This document shows positions 1-11,800 of a stretch of 64,000 bases of DNA, piece by piece; the first letter of the stretch is position 1; every line of letters starts with the position of its first letter. The notes below the pieces were generated by a model, which saw only the letters and a program-made list of their open reading frames with translations, searched no databases and was not told the DNA's origin. The stretch is from the NCBI GenBank assembly GCA_963971305.1, contig OZ020304.1:79050355-79114354 (forward strand), read 5' to 3'. The position numbers and the translations under genes are program-made. The stretch comes from Arcuatula senhousia. Taxonomy: Eukaryota; Mollusca; Bivalvia; Mytilida; Mytilidae.

Positions 1-119
1 AAAGTGTTCAATAGTTCACAATAATTAAGGTAAAACTTTGAAGTTCTAGTCTTTTACTTTTTGTTTATGTTTAAATTTAACTTATATGAAAGATTAATAA
101 TTTTTTGGGGTTACTTCAG

Positions 120-1142
120 AAAAATGAGAGGTGGACGTGGTGGAGGAAGAGGTGATCGTTACGGAGGTGGCGGCGGCGGTGGTGGTCGCTATGGAGATCC
201 CTACAGTCGACCCCCAGCACCCCCATCCTATGGCAGAGATTATGATAGATATGGTGGTGGTGGTGGTGGAGCTTCCAGAGACAGGATGCCAATGAGAGGC
301 TCATACGATTATGACAGAAGGCCACCAATGGACGACTACAGAGATCGTTATGGGTATGGAGGATATGATGCTCGTAGGACAGAGTATGACAGATATGAGC
401 GACCTCCAGCACGAGACCCTTACTACGCCGATCGTGGAGCAGCATCAAGGCCACCACCAGAGTACTACAACAGAAGGTGAGTAAGTACTTTTCTTATTTA
501 TTTTTACACTATTTCACACACACCTTTACCTGCTAGTGTTGATATACTCCACAATGGTTGACTCTAAACTTCTGTGTGATCATTTCTTAGAAATTTTGAG
601 ATGGATCATCCCTGTTTGGCAATCTTGTTGTTATATTTATGAAATCAAGGGTTCTTCCATAGAATTTTACTTCATTTATATTCTTGTATGTACCTGAACA
701 ATCTGATTAAAAGTAGATCTACCAATTGTTCATTATCATCTCTGCATAATACATGAAGATCTGAAGACATTCCATTCTCATGTCTATTTTGATGACCTTA
801 TGGGTTTACCAATCAGATAGCAGCCAAATGCACAATTCTCTATTTTAAATTCAGAGGATTTCGAAAAGGTTGTCAGAATAAAAAGTAACATGAGATGTCT
901 TCAGATTAACAATGCAGTGACAGGAGTGAAGAATTGGTAGATTTTATCATGTTTATAATGAATTGTTTTGTTATTACAGACCACCACCAGGACCGGAGGG
1001 TGACAGACTAACAGCTTTTTCAAATGGACATGACACAAATTACTATGATCGTTTCTATAAAAAGACTTCAGCTTTAGAATCAGCACCACCACAGAAAGTC
1101 AATTCACAAGGATTTTTACAAAGTGAACCGTTATACTTCTAA
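120..1142 (+). CDS. Gly/Arg/Tyr-rich RNA-binding protein, last two coding exons (partial)
   Basis: Two exons are joined by a clear intron. Exon 120-476 follows an acceptor (TTACTTCAG) and ends at AAG|GTGAGT; exon 980-1142 follows TTATTACAG and ends with TAA. The frame is continuous across the junction (AG+A gives Arg, then PPPGPEGDR). The encoded tail of about 172 residues has RGG boxes at its start, poly-Gly runs, and many Tyr/Asp/Arg repeats such as YDRY and DYRDRYGYGGYD, then a less repetitive end finishing in SEPLYF. RGG/YR-rich tails are typical of RRM proteins (hnRNP, RBM4/lark type) and mediate RNA binding and condensation. The RRM exons would lie left of the window. Family assignment (RBM4/lark-like is one option) is inference; the exon structure is well supported. 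The His-rich reading frame on the opposite strand is an antisense shadow. Confidence 0.7.
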
Positions 1143-2520
1143 ACCCCCCCAGTTGTTTTTGTTTTTTAGATAAACCGTTTTCTAATCATGGAAGGAATTT
1201 CCACAGACCAAGGCATTTCATTTATTAAACCTGTTAGTTTGAAGAAGAGGAACAAAGAACTTCTTATTTTATTTTTATTGTTGTTCATATCACCGGTTGT
1301 TGTAGTCCTGTATGATTGAGAGGAGTACGAGGAGTGTGTTGGTAGCACTGATGTTTGGATGGACTCATCTAGTTTTAAATATATATAAAATATTTGTTGG
1401 CTTTAACATTTTTCATAAAATGTATGCTGTCCTGAGTGGCTTAATGGGAAAATTTTGGTGTAAACTACATTTTCCTAGATAGAGAATCTCAATGTAATTA
1501 ATACTGTTTAAAAAAGTCAATGTAAATGGCAAAACCTCTGACCAAGGATTTCAGTAATTACTTTGCCAAAAAGTATGTAAAAATGAAAAAAAAATGTCTT
1601 CCATCGATCTAAAATCAAAGTATCACCAAAATCATGAAAATCATTGAACATGTGGAACATCTACTTAATAAATTGTATATTTTAAATGAAGTGTGTTACA
1701 TTACAATCATTCAGTTAAGGACAGACTGTAATTTTACTTTTTTACATTGATTTTATATTTTATGTATTGAAAACCCTGGAGTTCACTTGATATACAACTT
1801 TCATAGGATATTAGCTTCAATTTTATATGAATTATTTTATTCTTACACATGACATGATAAAATTCATTAGTTATATTTTTTGTATAAAATGAAGATTGCA
1901 AGAGTTACCATGTCTAATTGGATAAAGATCCTGTCTCATCTTGGAACTTCACACATGTATGCAAAGTGAATGTCTGCTAAAAATAGAGATGATGAAATCA
2001 TCAAATAGTTCTTATTGAGTATACTTGTTTTCTGTAATACCAGTAACAAATAAAATGTAAAAGAATATTTTCAATTTTTTTTATGTTAAGCTTCTACTGA
2101 TTTCAAGTTTGGTAAACAGCTTGTGCATAATGGGTGGTATAACGAGTCACCTAACTGGTCAGTTGGTCGTCTACTTCCTGTTTAATGAATGGTTCAGACA
2201 GGGTATTCTTAGCATGACAAAGTGCAACACCTTTATGAAATTATTGTCTTCATGGATCTTGTATGCATGTATTAGTATAAAGGTTTGAAGCTTGCATGAC
2301 TAAACTAATGTCATGACTATGTGGTCTTTGGTGTCATGTCTGAATTTCAGGAATGATAAAGAACGTGCTGGCAATAGACAGGTGTTGAATTTTATTTGAA
2401 TAATAAAAAAAATACAGATATAGAGAAGCTGTTGCCTGCTTATTAAGCTCTTTCAAAGCCTCCGTTGGTCAAAGTTGAAAGGTGTGTTATTGCGGGCTGT
2501 TACTTTTTAAACAAGTTTTT
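1143..2520. other. Probable 3' UTR and intergenic DNA
   Basis: AT-rich sequence with no conserved reading frame or recognised repeat. The first 0.5-0.9 kb is probably the 3' UTR of the preceding gene. Nothing else was seen before the family A repeat at 2521. Confidence 0.4.
1667..2054 (+). terminator. Candidate poly(A) signals of the RGG-protein gene
   Basis: AATAAA hexamers occur at 1667-1672 and 2049-2054, downstream of the stop at 1142, in AT-rich DNA with no coding signal. Either could end the transcript. Usage is inferred. Confidence 0.35.
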
Positions 2521-3600
2521 AGCTCGCCTGGCCAAAGGCCATGTGAGCTTATGCCATCACTATGCGTCTGTCGTCGTCGTCGGTTAACGATTTCAAAAAT
2601 CTCTGAAACCACTAAACCAATTTAACTGAAACTTTGCAGGAATGGTATATGACATGTTGGCAACAAACGATCCTCATTTTGAAATGATTCAATAAAAAAC
2701 ATGGCTGATGTTACTAAAAATAGAAGATAGGGTAAAACCACTTAAAATGGCTAATAACTCAGCAACCATTACAGATAGAAAAAAATCCAAAGGATTTTAG
2801 GCTCTTCAGAATCAAAAGCTCTACTATAGTCACCATTGTCAGAGGAACCCTAATAGGGGTTATGGCCCTTTAAAGGTCGAAAATAGCGTTTTTTCATGTT
2901 TTTGCCCCTATAGAATGAAAACTCTTGCAGATAAAGAAAAGCTGTTGCTTGCTTAAACGTTCAGCTCATTAAGCTCCAAGTTGTCAGATGACCCCTTATA
3001 GGGGTTACAGCCACTTTTAAGGCAAAAAATAGTGTTTTTGGCCTATAGAATGAAATCTATTGTAGAAAGTGAAAAGCTGTTGCTTGTTTAATTGTTCAGC
3101 TCATTAAGCTCTACAAAAGTTTCTATAGGGTCGAAGTTGTCAAAGGACCCCTTATAGGGGTTACAGCTCCTTGAAGGCAAAAAAGTGTTAATGAAAACTA
3201 ATGCAGATAGAGAAAACCTGTCGCTTGCTTAAAAATGTTCAGCTTAAGTCTCCATTGGGTTGAAGCTGTCAGATGACCCCTTATAGGGTTTACAGCCCCT
3301 TAACGGCAGAAAATAGTGTTTTTGGCTTACAGAATGAAAACTATTGAAGATAGAGAAAAGCTGTTGCTTGCTTAAATGTTCAGCTCATTTAGTTCTTCAA
3401 AAGCCTCCTTAGGGTCGGAAGTTGTCAGATGACCCTTTATAGGGGTTGCAGCCCCTTAAAATGCGAATAATAGTGTTTTTTGCTTATTTAGAACGAAAAC
3501 TATTGCAGATAGAGAAAAGCTGTTGCTTGCTTGAATGTTCAGCTCTTTTAGCTATACAAAAGTCTTCATAGGGTTGACATCAAGACCAGGTGCCCCTTCT
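2521..3600 (+). repeat. Family A element, copy A1
   Basis: Begins with a near-palindromic end (AGCTCGCCTGGCCAAAGGCC...GTGAGCT) followed by a CGTCGTCGTCG microsatellite. About five degenerate units of roughly 160 bp follow; each contains the phrases TGACCCCTTATAGGGGTTA, CTGTTGCTTGCTTAAA and AGCTCATTTAGCTCTAC. The far end is broken: it stops near AAGACCAGGTGCCC rather than at the hairpin end seen in A6. Non-coding. See A3, A4 and A6 for fuller copies. Confidence 0.75.
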
Positions 3601-3744
3601 AGGAAAGAAGATGACCTTATAGTGTTCGGGTCCGTTCTTCCGTCCGCCCCTAATGTTGTGAGATTGGGTATCATGTCTTTTGTACAAATTCTTGTTGCCT
3701 GATAGAATGGTAATTAATGCCGATTGAAAATTTCAACGTTGCTC

Positions 3745-4445
3745 GACATAATCTGAAACTTCAAAGTTTTACACTACATCTTAGTCATAGAGAATATCAT
3801 ACAGATTTAAGATCAGACTGTATAATAAACCTTACACTTGGAAGTCTAAGAGAATATCATACAGATTTAAGATCAGAAAAAAAGACATGGAGAGCAAACA
3901 AGGAAATTGAGAGGAGTTAAATAGACGATTAAGAGATGTGGAATAAGTGTACGCGACACAACCAACGTTTATGAAACGGCAATCTAAAAAATCACAATGG
4001 AAAACAGCCAGCAGTCTTCAACATGACCAGAGGTCACTGATCGCTGTCTTGCATTGGCCCAAGACTAAAAATACAATACATAAGATTCAAACAAATCCCT
4101 AGATTATCAACGAAAGGCCCATATCTGGACATAAAACAAAAAGCAGATAGTTGACAGGGACAAACAAAAGCTTTGACAAGGATTTCAGGCACATAATGCA
4201 GGTTGCAGGATAATGAACATCAAAAATGGACAGAGAGAGTACAAACATCGAACATATTTTAATGATTGACAACACCGGGCATACAAGAAGAGCACTGAGG
4301 TGGACACCAGCTGGCAAGAGGAAGACCAAAAAGTAAAAGTAGGAGGGATGAAATAGTTGGGAAAACTTGAGAGAAAGGCAAAGGACAGATAAGCGTACAC
4401 AGGTGGAAGCCTTATGTGTTACCTAACACGGAGAAGATACTGATG
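3745..4445 (+). pseudogene. Decayed RTE-like LINE 3' end, interrupted by a D repeat
   Basis: Fragments match the better copy at 19560-20445: an AGAGAATATCATACAG-type stretch (present twice), then GACATGGAGAGCAAACAAGG, GACAACACCGGGCATAC, CACTGAGGTGGACACCAGC and a shared end GCCTTATGTGTTACCTAAC. Stops and frameshifts break it. A reverse D repeat sits at about 3922-4090. It is a 5'-truncated dead copy. Confidence 0.7.
3922..4090 (-). repeat. D repeat (3' end of an RT-bearing retroelement), reverse copy
   Basis: Carries GAGATGTGGAATAAGTGTA, CACAACC and GGAAAACAGCCAGCAG in order. This is the reverse complement of the terminal part of the element at 21071-22110. It lies inside the RTE remnant, so it inserted later. 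Confidence 0.65.
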
Positions 4446-5809
4446 TATACAAATCAGATTCCCTTTAAATGACTTGCAATGAACTCTATGTAAATTTTGT
4501 TCATTTCTTTTAATCTCTTTCCACGTAACCCTGCCATGTATGATGATCATTTTTGTTTTATATCTCAGCACTCGTATCAAGTACGCTAGAGTCAATTCTT
4601 CAGGTGGCTGTATGCAGGTTTTCCGAGGACACGGGTTTGATGGTTAATATAGCATAAGTATCGAGATTTGATAATCCAGTACCTAAAATCGAAAGTCACG
4701 AACACATCAATTAGATGATAATCCGTAAATTATCATCAGTGGTCACGAAAAAAGGAACCATTCAACTTTTGGTCTACCGAAGTTTTGGAGACATACCAGG
4801 TGCAAACTGGAAATATGTAGCACTATTTAATTTACTGGAGCATGTATGACATTTATTTAACACAAAATTTAAAAATAGCAGTTACTTTACGATCAAAAGA
4901 GCTGAATGAATTATATTAATTACACCCAAGAGCTATGCCCATCCCAAATGAGGAAAGTAATATACATGTTGTATGTTAATGTCTCAATTACGATGGCTTC
5001 AGTTGTTGCACAGGTACTTGCTCCCCTCTATCAATAATGTGCACATTGACTCTAACAAAATATTGAAATAGGGGAACAGGTTCCCGTGGTTGTTGCTAAT
5101 GGAGGTTCCCTTGTTTGATTCATAGCAATTACCAACGCTCAAGAAGTCTGAGTCATTTTGTATATTTATCTAGCTCTTTAGTCATGATAGTTCCTAGTTT
5201 GATGAAACTTGGTGCGTCAGTTTGTATTTGTGAAAAGGTACATGACAACTATTCATTGATAGATAAAGCAGTTACTGTCCATAAATGAAGCTTGTCATTA
5301 CTGTATCATAAGATTTTCTTTAAAAAAAAATGAAAAACGATTTAAAGGATTATTATTCCTATGGTGTTACAAATTTATTTCATAAAGAAGCACGATGAGT
5401 CCTTCCCATCAATTCAACGTCCCGAAACCGAATACAAGGGCAGTGTTTACATATGAATGGATACTATCGCGGGGTTTTCGTACCTGCTTCCCCTTAGTTC
5501 AGTTTATTTATCTACTTAAATAAAATCTCAATAAGAAGTAAACATATGTGCAGCTGACTATTGAGTCTGAAGAGTAATTTATTGAGATGAAAAGTCAATA
5601 TTTCTTATCCGATTGTACTATTAAACTTATAAAAATATGCCACTAGTTCACATATATGATTGAATACATTTTCTATACATTCAATCACCAACCAATGACA
5701 GAATTTCGTGGGAAAATGAATTGTTCGACTTTGACGTAGCTTATACGCGTGAGATACCATGTTGCGTAAGATGTTGGACTAAAGTTCTGTAGTCTCACAT
5801 TCTGACAAA
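4446..5809. other. Intergenic DNA, nothing recognised
   Basis: AT-rich; no ORF, RNA gene or repeat family was recognised. The last few hundred bases upstream of 5810 should hold the promoter of the following gene, but no TATA or initiator could be assigned. Confidence 0.3.
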
Positions 5810-8800
5810 ATGGGATGCTTAGAGATATTTGTCAATTTTGTACTCGTTGATATTTATGGATTTCTCATCATTGTGTTTTGGCAAACAACCTGGTATATTC
5901 AAGACAAATATTTGTTCCCTAACAATGCTGATCTAAGCTGTGGGCTAGCGTTGGCCGTGGGACTGTTCGGTTTAACTGCTATGGGGATCTCACAACAGTC
6001 CATTAGTAAAGCGTTTCAGAAGAAATATCAAGTCGTGTGTCATATCTGTTATAGAATGCTTGTGTTGTTCTGGGCCATGTGCTGCGTTTGTCACTGGAGG
6101 GGAGTGTGGTATCTATTAGACAAATATGGGGCCAAGATATCAGCAGCCATCTTACTAGCGGCTAGTTTGTTTATTCTATCCTGCCTAAGAAGTGTCCGGA
6201 ATATTCTAGCACCGCCGTTTATTATCGGAATCGACACACGAAAGGATTTCTTTCTACAGCCTTTTATTTGTAGAAAAATTGTAAGTTGTATTTTACCTAT
6301 GCTTATACATGTTATAAGTTTCTTTGTCTATCCCCAAACAGAGCAAAAGCACTATTTTTCACTGAATGTCGGATAATATCATTCTGAAGCGTTTCTTATA
6401 TTAGGTTCATAATCACAATTTTGAGTGGTCTATTGCGGATGACCTGCAATGATTGCGGATGACCTGCAATGACGATCATGCAAAAAGGGGGTTATTTGTA
6501 AAATTGTCGTTGTTCACAGAGTCGTTCCATGTTTCCTACACCATGTCGTCGATCCCGGACTTTTCGCAAATACATATCATACAAAAAACGATGTGCGAAA
6601 CATAGACTGCAGTGATTAAGGCACGTGGTTACTGTGAGTGAAGTTTAAAAAGCAGAATCTGAAACAATTGGTTCTGCTGTGGGACAAAAAAAAACAAGGG
6701 GTTGCACTAAGTCGTGCTAAGCATAACCCCCACTCGACTATTCAGAAAACAGGACATAGATGACTGACTGACCCAGAAAGGGGAGGCACAGTACAATGCA
6801 TCATGCTAAAGTTTTATACTAAATTAGAAATTAATCCCTTCAGTAGAAATCGAGAAATCTGTTACGAAAGTTTTTCCATTTTTGACCCTTAAAATTGTCT
6901 AATTCGGCTCGGAAAACAGGAAGTAGATGACCAACTTACCTGAAAAGGGGAGGCACGATACAACTTATCATGCAGAAGCTGTGAACCAAATTATAAATCA
7001 ATCCCTTCAGTAGAAGCTGAGAAAACTGTTACGAAAAAATTTCCATTTTTGACCCTTAAAATAGTCTAAGTCGGCTCGGAAAACAGGAAGTAGATCATGG
7101 ACTGACCTGGAAAGTTGAGGAAATGTACATTGCATCATGCTAAAGCTGTCTACCAAATTTGAAATCAAACCCTTCAATAGAAGCCGAAATATTGTACCGG
7201 ACGGACAGAAGGACAGACGCACAAGGTGATTGCAATATAGCCCCCTCTCTTACGAGTGGGGGAATAAAAAAACAATCATTTCTTGTTTTTACGGTTTCTT
7301 TAGCTAAGTTGTTCCATTGGAATTTGTTTTTACAAATACACAATGTTTCATATATCCTTCCCGTTTGGAATTTGACGATAACAAATGTAGCATTCCCAGT
7401 AATTTCTGTTTCTACTTCTATGGCATGTGAATGTTGACTTCTATATGGCCGTGAAGTGAATGTAGACCTTTATTTTTTCCCTTGGTATCAATTTATAAAT
7501 GCCTTCAATTGATATCAGAAAATAAATTCTTGATATTATTAAGAAGGTTCATAACTTGAAGTGTTCCATAGAACTATATACAGTCGGTATAGTTTTCATG
7601 CAGGAGAATGTTTTCTGTCGTTGTGTCCTGTGGGAGAATGTTTTCTGTCGTTGTGCCCTGTGGGAGAATGTTTTCTGTCGTTGTCTCCTGCGGGAGAATG
7701 TTTTCTGTCGTTGTGTCCTGTGGGAGAATGTTTTCTGTCGTTGTGTCCTGTGGGAGAACGTTTTCTGTCGTTGTGTCTTGTGGGAGAATGTTTTCTGTCG
7801 TTGTGTCCTGTGGGAGAATGTTTTCTGTCGTTGTGTCCTGCGGGAGAATGTTTTCTGTCGTTGTGTCCTGTGGGAGAATGTTTTCTGTCGGAATGTTTTC
7901 CGCCGTTGTGTCCTGTGGGAGAATGTTTTCCGTCTTTGTGTCCTGTGGGAGAATGTTTTCTGTCGTTGTGTCCTGTGGGAGAATGTTTTCTGAGAATGTT
8001 TTCTGTCGTTGTGTCCTGTGGGAGAACGTTTTCTGTCGTTGTTTCCTGTGGGAGAATGTTTTCTGCCGTTGATTGTCCTGATTTTATGGTACTCTGCATT
8101 TTTAATTTCCAATTGTGTGTGCTTTATAAACAACATTACCATAAAATTCAGGATGTGACAATGCTTTCACTATAAATAAACCCCTTTTTCCAGCATTAAA
8201 ATCTCAACAAAAGTTTTACTGCGTCGAAGTTGTCATTTGACCCCTTTTGCATTTTTTCCTGTTTTTTCCCCTAGATAATGCAAAAGGTTAAAAAAAATGT
8301 GGGTTTATTGTGCTTTTGGCCTGTAAAATCAAAACAAACCCGTTGAGCTCTTCAAAGTCTCCATTTGGCCAAGTTGTTAGGTGATTAGGGATAAAGCCAT
8401 TTAAAGGCAAAATTAGAGTCGTTTCATATTTGGCGTGTTGAATAAAAACAATTGCAGACAGAAGAAAGCTGATGCTTGCTTCAACCTTCATCTTATTTAG
8501 CTCTACCCAATTCTCCTTTGGATCGAGGTTTCATACTGAAACCTTAAACTCATCAAGCTCTTAAAAAGTATTCATTTGCTAAAGCTGTCAGATGAACCTT
8601 ATAAGAGTTATTTATGGTCCCTTTTTGTTCATATTTTTGCCTAGTAGATTGGAACATTCGTATTTTTGCCTAGTAGATTGGAACATTAAAATATAAAGAA
8701 AGGTTTTGCTTGCTTATAAGTTCAGCCATATGTGCTTTAGAAAAGCTTCCATAATTTGAAGTTTTATATGGTATCCCGGAAGTTTTCCCCTCAAACCCAC

Positions 8801-11800
8801 AAAAATTTGTGAATCATTATTATCATTCAACCTCGTTGTGCCAGGTGAGCGATTCAGGCTCCTGGAAGCCTCTTGTTATACTTCAATAACGTTATGAAAT
8901 TACATGCAAACCACTGAGTCGATTTTTAACCGCTCCTGATGGGCCAGAGGTCCGCCTAGGGTAATCTCAAGGCTGGTAATCAGACTTGTCCGACACAAAT
9001 TTACCAAAATATGTTTTTCATTGAAATTTCAGATTAACTAAATCCAAAATTGTTTAAAACATCAGGTTTCTTTCCTTGTATTGTACATTGTCGTTATCCT
9101 AAATGCTGGATTTGGCTTTCCCATTAGAACATTTTAGAAAAAGAGTACTTTTCCATCAATACTTTTGGTTTTCGTTCTTCCAATGTTTTGATTTAAATGC
9201 TGCTGATGAGTGGTTACTACTTGAAATATGCATATACAGTAAATAATCTTGTTTCAGTAGTTATAAGAAAGTACTTGGCGATTATATACCGTATAAAGAC
9301 GGAATTTTACATTAGGATTGAAATTAATCTATACTTTACATTCCATTGATTAGCTAATGGTCAATTTTTGAGTTGGAAAGAAACTTTGCTTTGGATTTGA
9401 TGACGTATTCTGAGAGTAATAACATTTTATTTTTTATTTAATATCTCTGTAGAATATAGATAGATAGATACAAGGATAATGAGATGCAGAGTAGATGTAA
9501 CCGTCTAGATTAATCAAGCTTAGAAATAATTTGTCACGTTTCCTTCGGATCAAATCTTAGAAATTATATAACAAATAAATGCGTGTTCTATATTTACTAT
9601 ACTGACACTAACTGTCACCATGTACAAAATAATATGATTCAAAATACTGTCATATTAAATAATTACTTACAAGTTTTACAATCTCTGAACATAGTTTGAT
9701 GTTTTGTTACCAGTAACTATTTAAATTGTCTTTAAATTCGTTTGGAAAACAAACTCCGAGTAAGATAAGATTTTCCTGGACTCAAGTTGTCAGACTTTCT
9801 CTAGAGTAAGCTAAGTTTACGTAAAATGACGGAATAATTAAACTGCACGAAAGCACAAGAATGATCCAACTTAGTTTTTTTATTATAAAATAAATTACAA
9901 CGCAGAGCTCATGCAGTTGTGTTCCCGTCCAGTGACCCGACAACGGCTAACGGTCTTGCTTTCTTAGGGGATGTTTTATGGATTAAAGTCGGTTTTAACA
10001 TAATTAGGTGTGTTTTTCTGTCTGTGCGACAAAATGGCTTGTTTTCAGGCTTTTATTAACGCCTTTCTAATTGACATAATTGGATTCCTAGTAATAGCGT
10101 TCTGGTATGCTACTTGGATCATTGAAGACAAATATTTGTTTCCAACACTACCTGACTTAAGTAACGGACTAGCCCTAGCGGCTGGGTCTCGCCACCGTTG
10201 GCATTCTACAGCACGCTATCGGTAGGGCATTGGAACAAAAAAGTAAACCGGTGGCTTATATTATGTCCCGATTTATTGTGCTCTTTTGGGCGGTTGTAAG
10301 TGTTAGCCACTGGAGAGGTGTATGGAATTTCATAGATGAGTATGGTGCCACTGTGCCACAGCCAATATGTACAGTTGGTAGCCTGCTTGTACTTAGTTCT
10401 TTAAGAAGTGTTCGGAATATCGTGGCACCGCCCTTTGTGATGGATGTAGATTTTAAGCCACAGATTTTCGTTCAACCAATGATTTTCAGGATAATAGTAA
10501 GTTTTGTTCCTTATCTTTGCACGACATATGTGTAAATACTTAATTAAATAGAATTTTATTACGGATTAAACTTCAGGATTGTTGTTATATCATTACAAGC
10601 AAACAAACTATTTCTGCTTGCAGTGCCACCGTTATGCTGGTTTTCACGTCTGACACAAAAATTGGTTACAAAGGGTTATGTTGCTCCTCGGTTGCTGTCT
10701 TCACTAAAGAAATTTTACGGAAGACGTTATGCACCCATAGACAATTACCGTGTGTGTGATTTCAATCTTTCAGATGAGTCAGTGCAGATATTGGTTTGCC
10801 AATGTTTTTTTGTGTCTTCCTTTACCGGATCTGACACACTGAATTGACAGTTGGCAGCGCGACTTGTGTGCTAGAGCAAGCAGAAATTGCTTACTCTTCC
10901 GGAGCACCTGGGTATATTCTCGTTACGAATTGAGTTCACGTTATTAATTGCTATTCAGTTGTTTTTGTATTTTTGTGTTTTATGTTGTCTGTTATTTTCT
11001 TACTGTTCTCGTTGGTGTTTTATGGTTTTGTCTCTGCCCGTTCGGACTGTTGACATCCGGACGCCAAATTTGGTAAATCTGCTTCTTACAACAATTTGGT
11101 AATCATTTACTGGGCTCGATTTGGGTATCAATATATTCATCTATATATGCTTCTTTGGTAAAACAATAAGAATTAAGTCAAAAGACAATTATATGAACAG
11201 TGGGATCATCAAAAGATGCATTTGGGAAAGAAGGCCAGCACTCAGGTAAAATTAGGTCACTGCGACTTCTATTTTTCGCTCGATCGACTTACAGCAATGC
11301 TAGTTTTCGGATGAGTTCATTGCTCAACGGGGTATACGCGTCGTAGGTCATCAAACTTAAGTGTATCAGTGGTAGTATGTGAGCATTAAGGTTCAAATAG
11401 GTCACTAAGACCTTCATTTTCTTTCAAACGGTGACTTGTATTCAGTGTTTTGGAAGACTTTATGTCTTAACAACTATGCATTGTAAAATTATCAAACTTG
11501 CATATTATGATTGTCTTACAACACCAAATTGGAATTTGGTCGCTATGCTCTTCTAATAGTTTGGGAAATTAGTACTGTTATCTAGATTGACTATGTTTAT
11601 TTTTTCGAATACATTTTATTTTTCTGACAAGAATCGGACAACCTGTTTGGTCTTCCATTAAGTTTGCTTGTGCTCTTCGGAGATATGTACCAATTAATTG
11701 TCATATAAGTACAGACAGAACATGACAAACATAACATATTTTATTTTCAGACAGGACTAGATGGTTTGCCTCACAGTTTGGATGTGGTATTCTGTGTCTG

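Noticed and set aside
116..457. 113-codon His-rich ORF on the minus strand
   Set aside because: Antisense shadow of the Gly/Arg/Tyr-rich exon, whose splice sites fit the plus strand.
7549..8175. Several long ORFs on both strands over one repetitive stretch, which could suggest a repetitive protein
   Set aside because: The 30-bp unit is a multiple of three without stops, so frames stay open by construction. No splice sites, start context or conserved domain.
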